64,000 bases of DNA from Achromobacter sp. Bel (GCF_012928505.1 NZ_JABBJN010000015.1:1-64000); one strand, 5' to 3'. Positions 34,371 to 43,242 are shown, counted from the first letter of the stretch. The notes: generated from the sequence alone by a model not told the origin. Translations and numbers: made by a program.

Positions 34371-35471
34371 TCAGGGCGCCTGGATGGCCGCTCGCCACAC
34401 GTCCAGGAAATGCCGCTTTTTCAACGGATCCAGATACACCAGCAGCCCGACGCCCAGCGCCATGGGACGCACGCCGGCCGCCGGGATGACAGACGCGTTG
34501 ACCGGGCGCATGCCGGACTGCTTGGCCAGCATCTCCTGCCCCCGGGGCGACAGCAGGTAGTCCAGCAGGAGCGCGCCCAAGTCGCCGCGTGGCGCTTGTC
34601 TGGGGATGATCGCCGAGCGCGACAGCATCAGCGTGTAGTCCTGCGGATAGATGATCGCCAGCGGCGCGCCTTGGTCGATCCGGTGCCGGGTATAGGACTC
34701 CAGCAGGTTATAGGCCAGCGTGATATCGCCGCGTTCCAGCTTGTCCAGCGCGTCTTCGGTGGACTCGTGGATGGATACCCCGTTGCGCCCAAAGGCGGCC
34801 AGCAAGGCGCCGGCCATGCTGTCTAGACGCGTGTCCTGCGTGGCGGCCAGGTAGCCGATGCCGCTGCCCTGCACGTCGTAGGTCGAAATGCGGTCGGCCA
34901 GGGGCCGGTCGGGCGCTTGCAACAGCGACAGCAGTTCGCGGCGAGTGTGCGGCACGCGCGCGGCGGCAAGCCGGCCTGTGTTGTAGACCATCACGATCGG
35001 GTCCGTGCCGATGCTGAAGACCTCGTCGCGCCAATTGGCCCAGGCAGGCAGCGAACGGGTTTCGGGCGACACGTGCGTCTGCGCGTAGCCGTCGTTGACC
35101 AGCTTGGTCTGCAAGTCCATGGCGCTGCTGATGACCAGGTCGGGGCCGCTCCTGGCCGCATGCGCCGCGCGTTCGATGGTGTCGCGATAGAGCTGCTGCG
35201 TGGATAGTTCGGTGTATTCCAGCCGGATGCCGGGGTTCAGCTCGCTGAAGTCTTCCAGCACGCCGCGAAAGACCTGCACGCTGTTGGAGGCATGCAGGAT
35301 CAGCACGTTCTTGCTGTCCGCGGGCCCCAGCGTCAGGCCGCCGCCGCTGACTTCGGCGGCGTGCCCGGCGGCGGCAAGCAGCGCGGCAAATAAGGCGGAA
35401 AACAACGTGGCAAATAGCGGGGCGGCCCTCGCGCCGGCGCCGCGGATCACGGATAGGGCGCTACGCATCAT
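34371..35471 (-). CDS. ABC-type periplasmic binding protein of a two-component operon
   Basis: Protein of 366 residues with a signal peptide (hydrophobic core about 17-34, GHAAE cleavage near 35). The mature part (VLILHASNSVQVFRGVLEDFSELNPG and DLVISSAMDLQTKLVNDGY) fits the iron/phosphonate-type binding protein superfamily. Its ATG overlaps the histidine kinase stop codon (start 35471, stop at 35461), so it is translated with the kinase. Such proteins in TctDE-like operons are thought to help the sensor detect extracellular ligand rather than feed a transporter; no permease or ATPase is adjacent. Confidence 0.88.
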   Translation of the reverse strand: MMRSALSVIRGAGARAAPLFATLFSALFAALLAAAGHAAEVSGGGLTLGPADSKNVLILHASNSVQVFRGVLEDFSELNPGIRLEYTELSTQQLYRDTIERAAHAARSGPDLVISSAMDLQTKLVNDGYAQTHVSPETRSLPAWANWRDEVFSIGTDPIVMVYNTGRLAAARVPHTRRELLSLLQAPDRPLADRISTYDVQGSGIGYLAATQDTRLDSMAGALLAAFGRNGVSIHESTEDALDKLERGDITLAYNLLESYTRHRIDQGAPLAIIYPQDYTLMLSRSAIIPRQAPRGDLGALLLDYLLSPRGQEMLAKQSGMRPVNASVIPAAGVRPMALGVGLLVYLDPLKKRHFLDVWRAAIQAP

Positions 35472-36888
35472 GGGACGCCGCCTGCAATGTGATGACCGCA
35501 TCCAGGCCGCCGCCCACGCGGTTGCTCAGGCTGAACCCGCCCTGGTGGACATCAACGACCCGCTTGATGATGGACAGTCCCAGCCCGGCTCCGGGCGCCC
35601 GGGGATTGGGGCCGCGGGCGAAGCGCTCGAAAGCGGTGTTGGCTAGCGCCGGCGGGATGCCCGGCCCCTGGTCCGATACCGTGATGCGCCAATTGCCGCC
35701 GTCGGCGTCCAGGCGGATGTCGATGCAGCCGTCTTCGCGGGCGCCATGGCGCAGGGCGTTGTCGATCAGGTTCTTGAAGGCTTCGCGCAGCATCAGGCTG
35801 TCGCCCAGCACTAGGGCAGGCATGGCGCCGGCAGCGTCGGGCAGATGCAGCCGGACGTCCGGCTGGGGGTCGGCTTGCGGCACGGTGTCATAAACGGCCT
35901 GGCTCAGCAGGTCTGCCACGTTGACGGGCAGGAACTGCTTGACGTTGCTGCGATGGATGACGCTGGCGTCGCTAAGCAGCTGATTGACCAGGCGCGACAG
36001 TTTTTCGGCGTTGCGCAGCACGGCCGCGAGGCTGCGGCGCTGCTCGGCGGGATCTTCTTCGTCCAGCGCCACTTCCATCTGCGCATGCAGCGCGGCCAGT
36101 GGCGTGCGCAGCTGATGTGCGGCCTCGGCGATGAAGAGGCGCAGCGTGTCCAGGTTGTCCGCCAGACGCGCCATGAAGCCATCCAGCGAATGCACCAGGG
36201 TATCCAGCTCTTCGGGCACGGGCGCGGTGATGGGGTGCAGGTCGGACGCGTTGCGGGCGGCCAGTTCGCGTTCGATGCGCTGGATGGGGAACAGCGACCG
36301 TTGCAGGCCCCAGTACGCCAGCGCCAGCGCCGCGGCAGTGAAGCCGATCAGGGCCAGCGTGCCCTGCCAGAGGATGTTGTCCGCCAACGCATTGCGGGCC
36401 TCGCGGGTTTGCGCGACCTGGATGGCGGCCGATTCGGCGCTGCGCGGGCCGGCGACCTTGCGCTCCATCCAGGCGACGCGCACGGGCTGGCCCTGATAGG
36501 CCGCGGTGTACAGCTGGGGCGAATCGCCGGCCACCGAGGCGCCGTCCGCATCGGCGTTGGCGCGGCCGGGCGGGGGCGGCAGGTCGGCATAGCCGGAGAT
36601 CAGCGTGCCGCTGTCCGTGGCCACGCGGTAGAACACGCGGTCGCGCGGCGCCTGTTCCAGCAGGGCTAGGGCCGCGTAGGGCATGTCCATCTGCCATTCG
36701 CCCTGGACCAGTTGCAGGCTGTCGGCCATGGAAAGCACCGATGCGCGCAGCAGCTGGTCGTAAGTGGTGTCGGCGGTCTGATGCGCGTAGCCGCGCACCA
36801 GCAGGTACAGCACGCCCAGGCCGACGGCGAACAGGGCCATCAACATGGTCAGCAGGCGGCGGCGGACGGAGATGCGGCCGTGCTGCAC
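35461..36888 (-). CDS. Sensor histidine kinase (TctE-like)
   Basis: Membrane kinase of 475 residues: membrane segments near 15-30 and 175-195 enclose a periplasmic sensor, then HAMP, a dimerisation/phosphoacceptor segment FIAEAAHQLRTPLAAL (His box), and a catalytic domain with NLIDNALRHG (N box), DQGPGIP (G1) and GAGLGLSI (G2). It follows the response regulator gene after 3 bases. By operon and by the divergent CitMHS carrier it probably senses a tricarboxylate such as citrate; this is inference. Confidence 0.93.
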   Translation of the reverse strand: MQHGRISVRRRLLTMLMALFAVGLGVLYLLVRGYAHQTADTTYDQLLRASVLSMADSLQLVQGEWQMDMPYAALALLEQAPRDRVFYRVATDSGTLISGYADLPPPPGRANADADGASVAGDSPQLYTAAYQGQPVRVAWMERKVAGPRSAESAAIQVAQTREARNALADNILWQGTLALIGFTAAALALAYWGLQRSLFPIQRIERELAARNASDLHPITAPVPEELDTLVHSLDGFMARLADNLDTLRLFIAEAAHQLRTPLAALHAQMEVALDEEDPAEQRRSLAAVLRNAEKLSRLVNQLLSDASVIHRSNVKQFLPVNVADLLSQAVYDTVPQADPQPDVRLHLPDAAGAMPALVLGDSLMLREAFKNLIDNALRHGAREDGCIDIRLDADGGNWRITVSDQGPGIPPALANTAFERFARGPNPRAPGAGLGLSIIKRVVDVHQGGFSLSNRVGGGLDAVITLQAASHDA

Positions 36889-36891
36889 GGG

Positions 36892-37596
36892 TCAGGCCCG
36901 GGGCGGGGCGGATGCGACGCTGTCCGCCTCTTCGGTGGCGGTCAGCAGATAACCGGTGCCGCGCTGCGTTTCGATGCGCAGCGGCGACCCTTCCAGCTTG
37001 CGGCGCAGCCGGGCGATGTAGACCTCGATGGCGTTGGGGGCGGCATCGTCGTCGAACGCAAACAGCTTGTTGGCGATTTCCGATTTGCTGACGGCGCGGT
37101 TCATGCCGGCCAACAGGATCTCCAGCAGGCTGTATTCGCGTTTGGGCAGGTCGATGCGCTGGCCGGCCAGGGTCACCTGGCGGGCGGCGCTGTCGATGGT
37201 CAGGTCGCCAAATCGCTGCACGCCGGTGGCCTGGGCGATGGGCCGGCGCAGCAGGGCGCGGCAGCGGGCTTCCAGTTCGCGGAAGTCGAAGGGTTTGGCC
37301 AGGTAGTCGTCGGCCCCGGTATCCAGGGCATGGACGCGGTCTTCGATATCGATGCGGGCGGTCAGGGCCAGCACGGGCGTCTTGCTGCCCCGGTCGCGCA
37401 GGCGATGCAGGATGTCGAATCCGGACATGCGGGGCAGCCCGATGTCCAGGATGACAAGGTCGAAGGTCTCGTATTGCAGGACGCCGTCGGCGCTGAGGCC
37501 GTCGTTCTGCCAGTCCACGGCATGGCCGAGACGGCGCAGCCGGCGGACGATGGCGTCGGCCAGATCCTCGTCGTCTTCGATTACCAGGATGCGCAT
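36892..37596 (-). CDS. Response regulator, OmpR/PhoB family (TctD-like)
   Basis: Protein of 234 residues. The receiver domain has the acidic pocket at EDDED, phosphoacceptor Asp51 (VILDIGLPRMSG), the Thr/Lys switch residues in LALTARI and YLAKPFDF. A winged-helix DNA-binding domain covers about 130-220 (NAIEVYIARLRRKLEG and GTGYLL). It is first in the operon with the kinase and the binding protein, and divergent from the CitMHS gene that it probably activates. Confidence 0.93.
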   Translation of the reverse strand: MRILVIEDDEDLADAIVRRLRRLGHAVDWQNDGLSADGVLQYETFDLVILDIGLPRMSGFDILHRLRDRGSKTPVLALTARIDIEDRVHALDTGADDYLAKPFDFRELEARCRALLRRPIAQATGVQRFGDLTIDSAARQVTLAGQRIDLPKREYSLLEILLAGMNRAVSKSEIANKLFAFDDDAAPNAIEVYIARLRRKLEGSPLRIETQRGTGYLLTATEEADSVASAPPRA

Positions 37597-37753
37597 GGGC
37601 CCGATTGTAGTGCGTCGGCTTTGCCCGGGTTTCGCGGGCTTGCTTACAAAAAAACGACAGGTTCCAGACAGCTTTTCTTCCTAGTCTTCGGCACCTGCTT
37701 TCCCCGCCGGAAGCAGCGCCACACATAACAACGACTCGTCGGAGATACCCCTT

Positions 37754-39094
37754 ATGCTGCTGACCCTGCTTGGCTTCGGCATGGTGATCACGTTCATGAC
37801 GCTGATCATGACCAAGCGCCTGTCGCCGCTGGTTGCCCTCATCCTTGTCCCCATTATTTTTGCGCTGCTGGGCGGCTTTGGCGCCGGCATCGACAAGATG
37901 ATGCTGGACGGCATCCGCAAGATCGCGCCCACGGGCGTGATGCTGATGTTTGCCATCCTGTATTTCGGGGTGATGATCGACGCGGGCCTGTTTGACCCCA
38001 TCGTGGGCCGCATCCTGCGCGCGGTGAAGGGCGATCCGCTGAAAATCGTGGTCGGCACCACCGTGCTGGCGTTGGTGATCTCGCTGGACGGCGACGGCTC
38101 CACGACATACATGATCGTGGTGGCCTCGATGCTGCCGCTGTACCGCCGCCTGAAGATGAACGCGCTGTCCATGACCTGCCTGGCGATGCTGGCCAGCGGC
38201 GTCATGAACCTGACGCCGTGGGGCGGCCCGACGGCGCGCGCCGCCAGCGCCCTGCACGTGGACGTGGGCGACATCTTCGTTCCCCTGGTGCCGGTGATGG
38301 GGGTGGCGATCGTCTCGATCCTGATCCTGGCGTTCTTCCTGGGCCTGCACGAGCGCCGCCGGCTGGGCGTGCTGTCGCTGCCGGACGGCGCTTCGCTGCA
38401 TGCCGGCTACGACGAAGACGGTCCCAAGAACCTGCCCGAGATCGAAGTCGACCACGACCTGCGCCGCCCCAAGCTGCTGTGGGTGAACGCGGGGCTGACG
38501 CTGGCGCTGATGGTCAGCCTGGTGATGGGCATTCTGCCGTTGCCCGTGCTGTTCATGATCGCCTTCGCGGTGGCGCTGATCATCAACTACCCGAACCTGG
38601 CCGAGCAGCGCCGCCGCGTCGCACAGCACGCGGGCAACGTGCTGTCCGTGGTTTCGCTGATTTTCGCCGCGGGCATCTTCACGGGCATCCTCTCGGGCAC
38701 GGGCATGGTCGAAGCCATGTCGCGCAGTCTGCTCGCCGTGATTCCGGACGCCATGGGCCCATACCTGGCCGGCATCACCGCGCTGGTCAGCCTGCCGTTC
38801 ACGTTCTTCATGTCGAACGACGCCTTCTACTTCGGCGTGCTGCCCATCCTGAGCGAAGCCGCCCAGGGTTATGGGATTTCGCCTGTCGAGATGGCGCGCG
38901 CGTCGCTCATCGGCCAGCCGGTGCATTTGCTGAGCCCGCTGGTGCCGTCGACGTATCTGCTGGTCGGCCTGGCCGGCGTGGAGTTCGGCGACCACCAGCG
39001 CTATGCGCTGAAGTGGGCCACGATGGTCTGCCTGGTAATGCTGGCGGCCGCACTGGCGTTCGGCTTGTTCCCGCTGGTCGCGGCGGTGGCTTGA
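37754..39094 (+). CDS. CitMHS family citrate/metal-citrate transporter
   Basis: Inner-membrane carrier of 446 residues with about 11-12 hydrophobic segments. CitMHS members import citrate with Mg2+ or other divalent cations and a proton. Characteristic parts are SLDGDGSTTYMIVVASMLPL, NLTPWGGPTARAA and LSGTGMVEAMSRSLL. ATG 37754 has GGAGAT 7 bases upstream. It is divergent from the TctDE-like genes and is followed by a PhaB-like reductase. Confidence 0.93.
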   Translation: MLLTLLGFGMVITFMTLIMTKRLSPLVALILVPIIFALLGGFGAGIDKMMLDGIRKIAPTGVMLMFAILYFGVMIDAGLFDPIVGRILRAVKGDPLKIVVGTTVLALVISLDGDGSTTYMIVVASMLPLYRRLKMNALSMTCLAMLASGVMNLTPWGGPTARAASALHVDVGDIFVPLVPVMGVAIVSILILAFFLGLHERRRLGVLSLPDGASLHAGYDEDGPKNLPEIEVDHDLRRPKLLWVNAGLTLALMVSLVMGILPLPVLFMIAFAVALIINYPNLAEQRRRVAQHAGNVLSVVSLIFAAGIFTGILSGTGMVEAMSRSLLAVIPDAMGPYLAGITALVSLPFTFFMSNDAFYFGVLPILSEAAQGYGISPVEMARASLIGQPVHLLSPLVPSTYLLVGLAGVEFGDHQRYALKWATMVCLVMLAAALAFGLFPLVAAVA

Positions 39095-39131
39095 TCCGCG
39101 GCGCGTGCCGCACTTTCATAAAGGAACGTTC

Positions 39132-39872
39132 ATGGCTTTGCGCATTGCTTACGTCACCAGCGGAATGGGCCACACGGGCACCGCGATCTGCCAGGCGCTG
39201 CACCAGGCCGGGCACCGGGTGGTGGCCGGTTGCGGCCCGCGTTCGTCGCGCCGAGACACGTGGCTGAAGGAACAGAAATCCCTGGGCTACGACTTCATCG
39301 CGTCGGAAGGCGATGCGACCGATTGGGCGTCGACCGAAGCGGCATTCGCGAAGGTCCGACGTGAGGTCGGCGAGATCGATGTGCTGGTCAACAACGCGGG
39401 TTCGATGCTGGACATGCGCTTTCGCCAGATGGCGTATGCCGATTGGTCGGCCGTGCTGCGCAGCAATCTGGATACCTTGTTCAACAGCTCCAAACAGGTC
39501 GTCGACAGCATGGCCGACCGGGGCTGGGGCCGCATTATCAACATCGGATCGGTCGTGGCCGAAAAAGGCCAGATCGGCCAGATCAACTACGCCACGGCCA
39601 AGGGCGCAGTGATCGGTTTCACGCGGTCGCTGGCGCAGGAAGTGGCGGCGCGTGGCGTGACGGTGAACCTGGTGTCGCCAGGCTTCATCGCCGACGATAC
39701 CGTGAGGGCTTTCCCGCCCGCGCTGCTGGACCGCATCATCGAAAGCGTACCGGTGGGGCGTCTGGGCACGGCCCGCGACCTGGCCGGGCTGTGCGCCTGG
39801 TTGGCGTCCGACGAAGCGGCGTTCGTGACGGGCGCCAATTACGCCATCAACGGTGGCGTGTACATGAGCTGA
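39132..39872 (+). CDS. Short-chain dehydrogenase (acetoacetyl-CoA reductase PhaB-like)
   Basis: NAD(P)H-dependent reductase of 246 residues. Rossmann start YVTSGMGHTGTAICQAL replaces the usual TGGxxGIG with TSGMGHTG, and NNAG, catalytic Ser (IGSVVAEKGQ) and YATAKGAVIGF (Tyr-x3-Lys) are present. The closing FVTGANYAINGGVYMS is typical of acetoacetyl-CoA reductases. ATG 39132 has AAGGAA 5 bases upstream. It lies 37 bases after the citrate carrier, so citrate import may feed acetyl-CoA and polyhydroxybutyrate storage, but no PHB synthase is nearby. Confidence 0.9.
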   Translation: MALRIAYVTSGMGHTGTAICQALHQAGHRVVAGCGPRSSRRDTWLKEQKSLGYDFIASEGDATDWASTEAAFAKVRREVGEIDVLVNNAGSMLDMRFRQMAYADWSAVLRSNLDTLFNSSKQVVDSMADRGWGRIINIGSVVAEKGQIGQINYATAKGAVIGFTRSLAQEVAARGVTVNLVSPGFIADDTVRAFPPALLDRIIESVPVGRLGTARDLAGLCAWLASDEAAFVTGANYAINGGVYMS

Positions 39873-39882
39873 CGGCGGGCGT

Positions 39883-40278
39883 TTAGTGCGCGCGGCTTTT
39901 CAGGAAATCCGGGATGGAGTCGGCGGTGCGCTTGCTGTCCGCCAGCCATTCCACGCGCCACTCCGTGATCCGCTCCTCGGTGTGATGCTCGAAGACGCCC
40001 GGGGTCGGTTCATTGATGGATTCGAACTGCCGGACCAGCACCAGCGGCTGCTCCGCGCCCGGCGTCTCGTTCGAGCATTCCGCCGCGTCCTCGAAGGTGG
40101 CGAACGCGTAGTAATAGTCGTCCCCGTCGTGCAAATCCTCGCCGCCCGCATGCGGATGCACCCACACGCGGTACTCCAATACCTCGTCGTAGAAATAGCC
40201 GCCGCCGGATTTGGTCAGGCCGGGGTATTCGCCAACCTGATCGAGGTCGATGGCGATGGGGTAGGTGGGAGTCGTCAT
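39883..40278 (-). CDS. Conserved hypothetical protein (131 aa)
   Basis: Small soluble protein, rich in acidic and aromatic residues (GGYFYDEVLEYRVWVHPHAG, DDYYYAFATFEDAA, ERITEWRVEWL). Homologues in Proteobacteria are sometimes named acetyltransferases, but no acetyl-CoA-binding motif is visible, so I do not adopt that. It begins 4 bases after the stop of a hicB-like remnant, which may provide its promoter. It converges on the reductase gene. Confidence 0.8.
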   Translation of the reverse strand: MTTPTYPIAIDLDQVGEYPGLTKSGGGYFYDEVLEYRVWVHPHAGGEDLHDGDDYYYAFATFEDAAECSNETPGAEQPLVLVRQFESINEPTPGVFEHHTEERITEWRVEWLADSKRTADSIPDFLKSRAH

Positions 40279-40282
40279 TGCG

Positions 40283-40405
40283 TTAGCGCCAGATGGCCTC
40301 GTCGATGCCCGAATCGGCAGTGGAAAAGCAGCCGGGCAAATCCGGAACGACGACGCCCCACGCTTGCGCGTCGCTGCCGGGTTCTATGGCGATGGGATAT
40401 TTCAT
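40283..40405 (-). pseudogene. HicB-like antitoxin remnant (N-terminal 40 residues)
   Basis: ATG 40405, with AAGGAAA in front, opens MKYPIAIEPGS and VVVPDLPGCFSTADSG, the conserved N-terminal part of HicB-like antitoxins. It ends after only 40 codons at TAA (DEAIWR stop), where intact HicB continues with a helix and often a DNA-binding domain (total about 70-140 residues). No HicA toxin gene was found on either side. The region after the stop is directly the start of the next gene, so a deletion or replacement is likely. Confidence 0.75.
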
Positions 40406-40445
40406 AAGTTTCCTTGGTTGGTCAAGTTGCGGGCTGTCCGGCCGC

Positions 40446-41741
40446 CTACGTGCATTGCCACAACTGCCCGCTAACGCGGCAGCCCGCGCACCAGAACGTG
40501 TAGTTGCAGCCGCCACTGCCCCACAGCCATTCGCCGCCGTCGGCCTGCGGCAATCCGGAGTCCAGTTGCATGACGAAGGCCATGTCCTGATGGCAGTCGG
40601 GGCAGGGCGGATAGTCGGGCGATTGGACCCAACTGGGCGCGCCGCCGACGCGGCTGAGGTTCTGGCGGCCGTTCGATTCGCCCCAATCCTGGCAGGCCCA
40701 GCGGGCGGGCGCGGCAAAGAGCTGGACCTGGGCGTCCTGCAGCGCGCCAGCGACGAAGTCGGGGGTCACCGGATCGTGCCGCTGCTGGACCGGATGCGCG
40801 CTGGCGACGCCATCGCCATCGTGCCGGTAGAACATCGGGCCGTCGCTCTCCCACCCTTGGCAGGACAGGCAAGTGGCGAACTCGATCGGGCCACCGCTGT
40901 CGATGCCTGCCCGGGCGGGCTCCTGCACGGACAGCAAGCGGTGCAGGGGCGCATGGCAGAGTCCGCATTCGCGGGCAAGCACGCCGCCCATGCGCGCCTG
41001 CGTGACGGGCGGGGTGCCGGCGTTCCAGGTGGGATGGGCCTTGTGGATGTCGCGTCGCCAGGCGGGTTGTCCGGCCAGCATGGGTTTGCGCTGCGCGGCG
41101 CTGAATCCGATATGCAAAGGGCTTTCCGTGTGCAGCGAACGCAATCCGTCCGCATGCCTGGCGTAGCCGGCAAGCATCAACCAAGACGCGGCAGCCGGAT
41201 CCGAGGCATCGGGAAACAAGCGCGTCCAGGCGTGCCGCACCGCGTCGGGCCGCCGAGAGCGCAGCAGGGCGACGGCGCGCGTTCGGCCCAGCGTTCCTTC
41301 GCTTGTGTCGGCTTCCAGCCCGGTGCGCCAGGCGTCAATCGTCGCGGCGTCCAGCGCGCGCCAGGCCTGGCCATCAAGGTACTCCGGGCCGCCTTCGCCG
41401 GTGTGTGCGGCGGCAAGCAATGATGCCCAGTGGCCGGCAAAGGCGACGGGGTATTGCAGGGCGGCGGAATCCAGCACGGCCGACAGGATGTCTGAACGGA
41501 CGCCTTGCATCGCGCGCTGCCACGCCAGGGTGACCGTCGCCGCGTATGTGACGTCGTCCATCAAGTCGAGCGCGGCATCGATGAATGTGGCGCTGTCCAG
41601 GGACCGGCCCAGCGCTTGCGCGACCAGTTCGCCCAGCGCCTTGGGGTCTTCAAGGCGCAGCTGCAGCGTCTGCGCCATCGGGTCGTTGTTCTTCCAACCC
41701 AGGCGTTCAAACGTATCCAGGATTGCGACGGGGTCTTGCAT
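40446..41741 (-). CDS. Hypothetical protein with C-terminal cysteine clusters (DUF1963/YwqG-like)
   Basis: Protein of 431 residues. The N-terminal half is helical and unrecognised. The C-terminal half has CGLCHAPLH, CLSCQGW, CPDCHQD and CAGCR pairs, with VGGAPSWVQSPDYPPCPDCHQ and a late GGEWLWGSGGCNYTFWC, resembling DUF1963/YwqG-type proteins; zinc binding is likely. ATG 41741 has AGGAT 7 bases upstream. Function unknown. Confidence 0.75.
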   Translation of the reverse strand: MQDPVAILDTFERLGWKNNDPMAQTLQLRLEDPKALGELVAQALGRSLDSATFIDAALDLMDDVTYAATVTLAWQRAMQGVRSDILSAVLDSAALQYPVAFAGHWASLLAAAHTGEGGPEYLDGQAWRALDAATIDAWRTGLEADTSEGTLGRTRAVALLRSRRPDAVRHAWTRLFPDASDPAAASWLMLAGYARHADGLRSLHTESPLHIGFSAAQRKPMLAGQPAWRRDIHKAHPTWNAGTPPVTQARMGGVLARECGLCHAPLHRLLSVQEPARAGIDSGGPIEFATCLSCQGWESDGPMFYRHDGDGVASAHPVQQRHDPVTPDFVAGALQDAQVQLFAAPARWACQDWGESNGRQNLSRVGGAPSWVQSPDYPPCPDCHQDMAFVMQLDSGLPQADGGEWLWGSGGCNYTFWCAGCRVSGQLWQCT

Positions 41742-41800
41742 GGGGGGATCCTGAAAATTTCCAGGGCGAGAGTATCCCATGCGGGCGAAGAGGGGGCGGC

Positions 41801-42226
41801 CTACCGCCCGAGCTTCATCGACACATCCGTATGCGTGCCGCGGTCCAGGTCTGCGCCCAGGGGCTGATCCCAATCGGGCAGGTCCAGCAGTTCCTTGCTG
41901 ATTTCGCCGGCTTCGATGCGGCGCGCGATGTCGTCCAGCAGCAGGGTGCGCGTGGCGAAGCCCTTGCCTTGCAGGTCACGCGCGAAAAGCCGGTATGCCA
42001 GATCGGGCTCGGCGCCTTTCATGACGCCCAGGTCCAGGATGCGGCCTTGTTCATTGCGCATCAACAGATGCCCGGGGCGGGCGTAGATGCGGTAGATGCG
42101 CCACGGCGACGAGATGGCCGCGTGTTCGCGCTGGGGCGTGCGCCTGGGTTCGTCACCGCCGCCGCCGCGTGGCGACTGCGAAGCGGGGGGAAGCAGCTTC
42201 ACGCAAGCATTTGCGAATTTGGCCAT
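41801..42226 (-). CDS. Hypothetical protein (141 aa)
   Basis: Small soluble protein with a basic, Pro/Gly-rich N-terminal 45 residues, then a compact region WRIYRIYARPGHLLMRNEQGRI and GVMKGAEPDLAYRLFARDLQ, and a C-terminal LPDWDQPLG. No family recognised. Start is uncertain: ATG 42226 has AGAAGG but only 3 bases spacing; an in-frame GTG at 42247 is the alternative. Confidence 0.65.
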   Translation of the reverse strand: MAKFANACVKLLPPASQSPRGGGGDEPRRTPQREHAAISSPWRIYRIYARPGHLLMRNEQGRILDLGVMKGAEPDLAYRLFARDLQGKGFATRTLLLDDIARRIEAGEISKELLDLPDWDQPLGADLDRGTHTDVSMKLGR

Positions 42227-42247
42227 CGACCTTCTGAAAGCGCTCAC

Positions 42248-42705
42248 GCGTGTTCTGCGATCAGCGCGTGCGCCATGGATGTGAAACGCGACGTTCGAAG
42301 GAATCGCGGATGGTTATTGCGGGGGGGGGACATAGCCATACTCCTGTATGGCGATACGGCGAGGCAACGCGCGTTCAAGCACCATCGCCCCAGCATACGC
42401 GCTTTATCCCGCGCGCGTATGCAAAAGCAATGCCGGTTACGCAATAAGCAAACCACGGCGCGGGCAGCTGGGCCAGGATGCGTGCATTTGCGGTGTTTTA
42501 ACGGTCGAATGCCAACAAAAACTATTTGGTGGTAATCGGAAACGCCGATTGACTTTAACTACCCCTGCGCCCATAGTGGACTTGAAGCTTTTCGAGCATC
42601 GTGATTTTCGTCCGGTCTTGCTCCCTCCGTGGGTGCTTCATTGTTCGCAGTCCTTTCCTTGACAGGCTCATTTCGCGGGCGGTGCCCGCATTTAAAGGAA
42701 AGATC
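42248..42705. promoter_or_regulatory. Gene-free region with long cold-shock leader
   Basis: About 460 bases without a plausible gene. The right part is probably the promoter and long 5' leader of the cold-shock gene at 42706. Immediately before its ribosome site (AAAGGAA) is a hairpin at 42675-42689: GCGGGC, loop GGT, GCCCGC. The left part is the upstream region of the divergent 42226 gene. Nothing else recognised. Confidence 0.5.
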
Positions 42706-42909
42706 ATGGAAACCGGAATCGTCAAATGGTTTAACGATGCCAAAGGCTTTGGCTTCATCATGCCCGAGAACGGCGGCAAGGATTTGTTTGCGCATTTCTC
42801 GGAAATCGTGAGCGAAGGGCATAAAGTGCTGCTGGAAAACCAGCGCGTCAGTTATGTCACCGCGCAGGGCGCCAAGGGCCCGCATGCCACGCAAATCCGC
42901 GCTTTGTGA
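42706..42909 (+). CDS. Cold-shock protein, CspA family
   Basis: Nucleic-acid-binding beta-barrel of 67 residues, the standard size. RNP1-like motif KGFGFIMPENG and RNP2-like DLFAHFSEI are clear. These proteins melt RNA structure and antiterminate. ATG 42706 has AAGGAA 6 bases upstream, preceded by a stable hairpin (42675-42689) in a long leader. A second small gene follows after a hairpin. Whether it is cold-induced cannot be judged. Confidence 0.95.
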   Translation: METGIVKWFNDAKGFGFIMPENGGKDLFAHFSEIVSEGHKVLLENQRVSYVTAQGAKGPHATQIRAL

Positions 42910-42912
42910 ATG

Positions 42913-42931
42913 AAGGCCCTATGGGCCTTTT
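42913..42931 (+). terminator. Hairpin after the cold-shock gene
   Basis: AAGGCCC, loop TAT, GGGCCTT, then TTG. Seven-bp stem but a short T-run. It may act as partial terminator between the cold-shock gene and the small gene at 42950. Confidence 0.6.
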
Positions 42932-42949
42932 GATCAAATAGGGGGTTTC

Positions 42950-43207
42950 ATGTTTCACAACAATATGGTCTACAAGGGTTATCGCCTGACCGCCAACGTT
43001 TCCCGGATTGCAGTCGGGGGCAGCGGCCGGCCCGCCTTTACCGCAACGGTTGCGGTAGAACTTGCGGCAGATCAGGACAAACTCAACGAACACCACGCCG
43101 TGCCGTTGTTCGCATCGGGCGGATTCGTGTCCAGCCCCGGAATGGCGGTGGATGCCGCGATCAATCACGGCCGGCTCGTGGTTGACTCGCATGCCAGGCC
43201 AGCCTGA
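42950..43207 (+). CDS. Small hypothetical protein downstream of the cold-shock gene
   Basis: Protein of 85 residues beginning MFHNNMVYKGYRLTANVSRI and ending INHGRLVVDSHARPA. Similar small proteins follow csp genes in related Alcaligenaceae, so it may be co-expressed with the cold-shock protein. GGGGG-like ribosome site (TAGGGGGTTTC) precedes ATG 42950. Function unknown. Confidence 0.8.
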   Translation: MFHNNMVYKGYRLTANVSRIAVGGSGRPAFTATVAVELAADQDKLNEHHAVPLFASGGFVSSPGMAVDAAINHGRLVVDSHARPA

Positions 43208-43242
43208 TGTTCCGCAGCCTGGCGCTGCGCGCATGCCTGACC

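Noticed and set aside
35972-38995. A 1007-codon open frame on the minus strand over kinase, regulator and citrate carrier genes
   Set aside because: Low-complexity His/Gln/Arg-rich frame with no domain; it crosses three genes that have clear families.
39883-40278. Acetyltransferase (GNAT) function for the 131-residue protein
   Set aside because: No acetyl-CoA-binding R/Q-x-x-G-x-G/A motif and wrong length; left as hypothetical.
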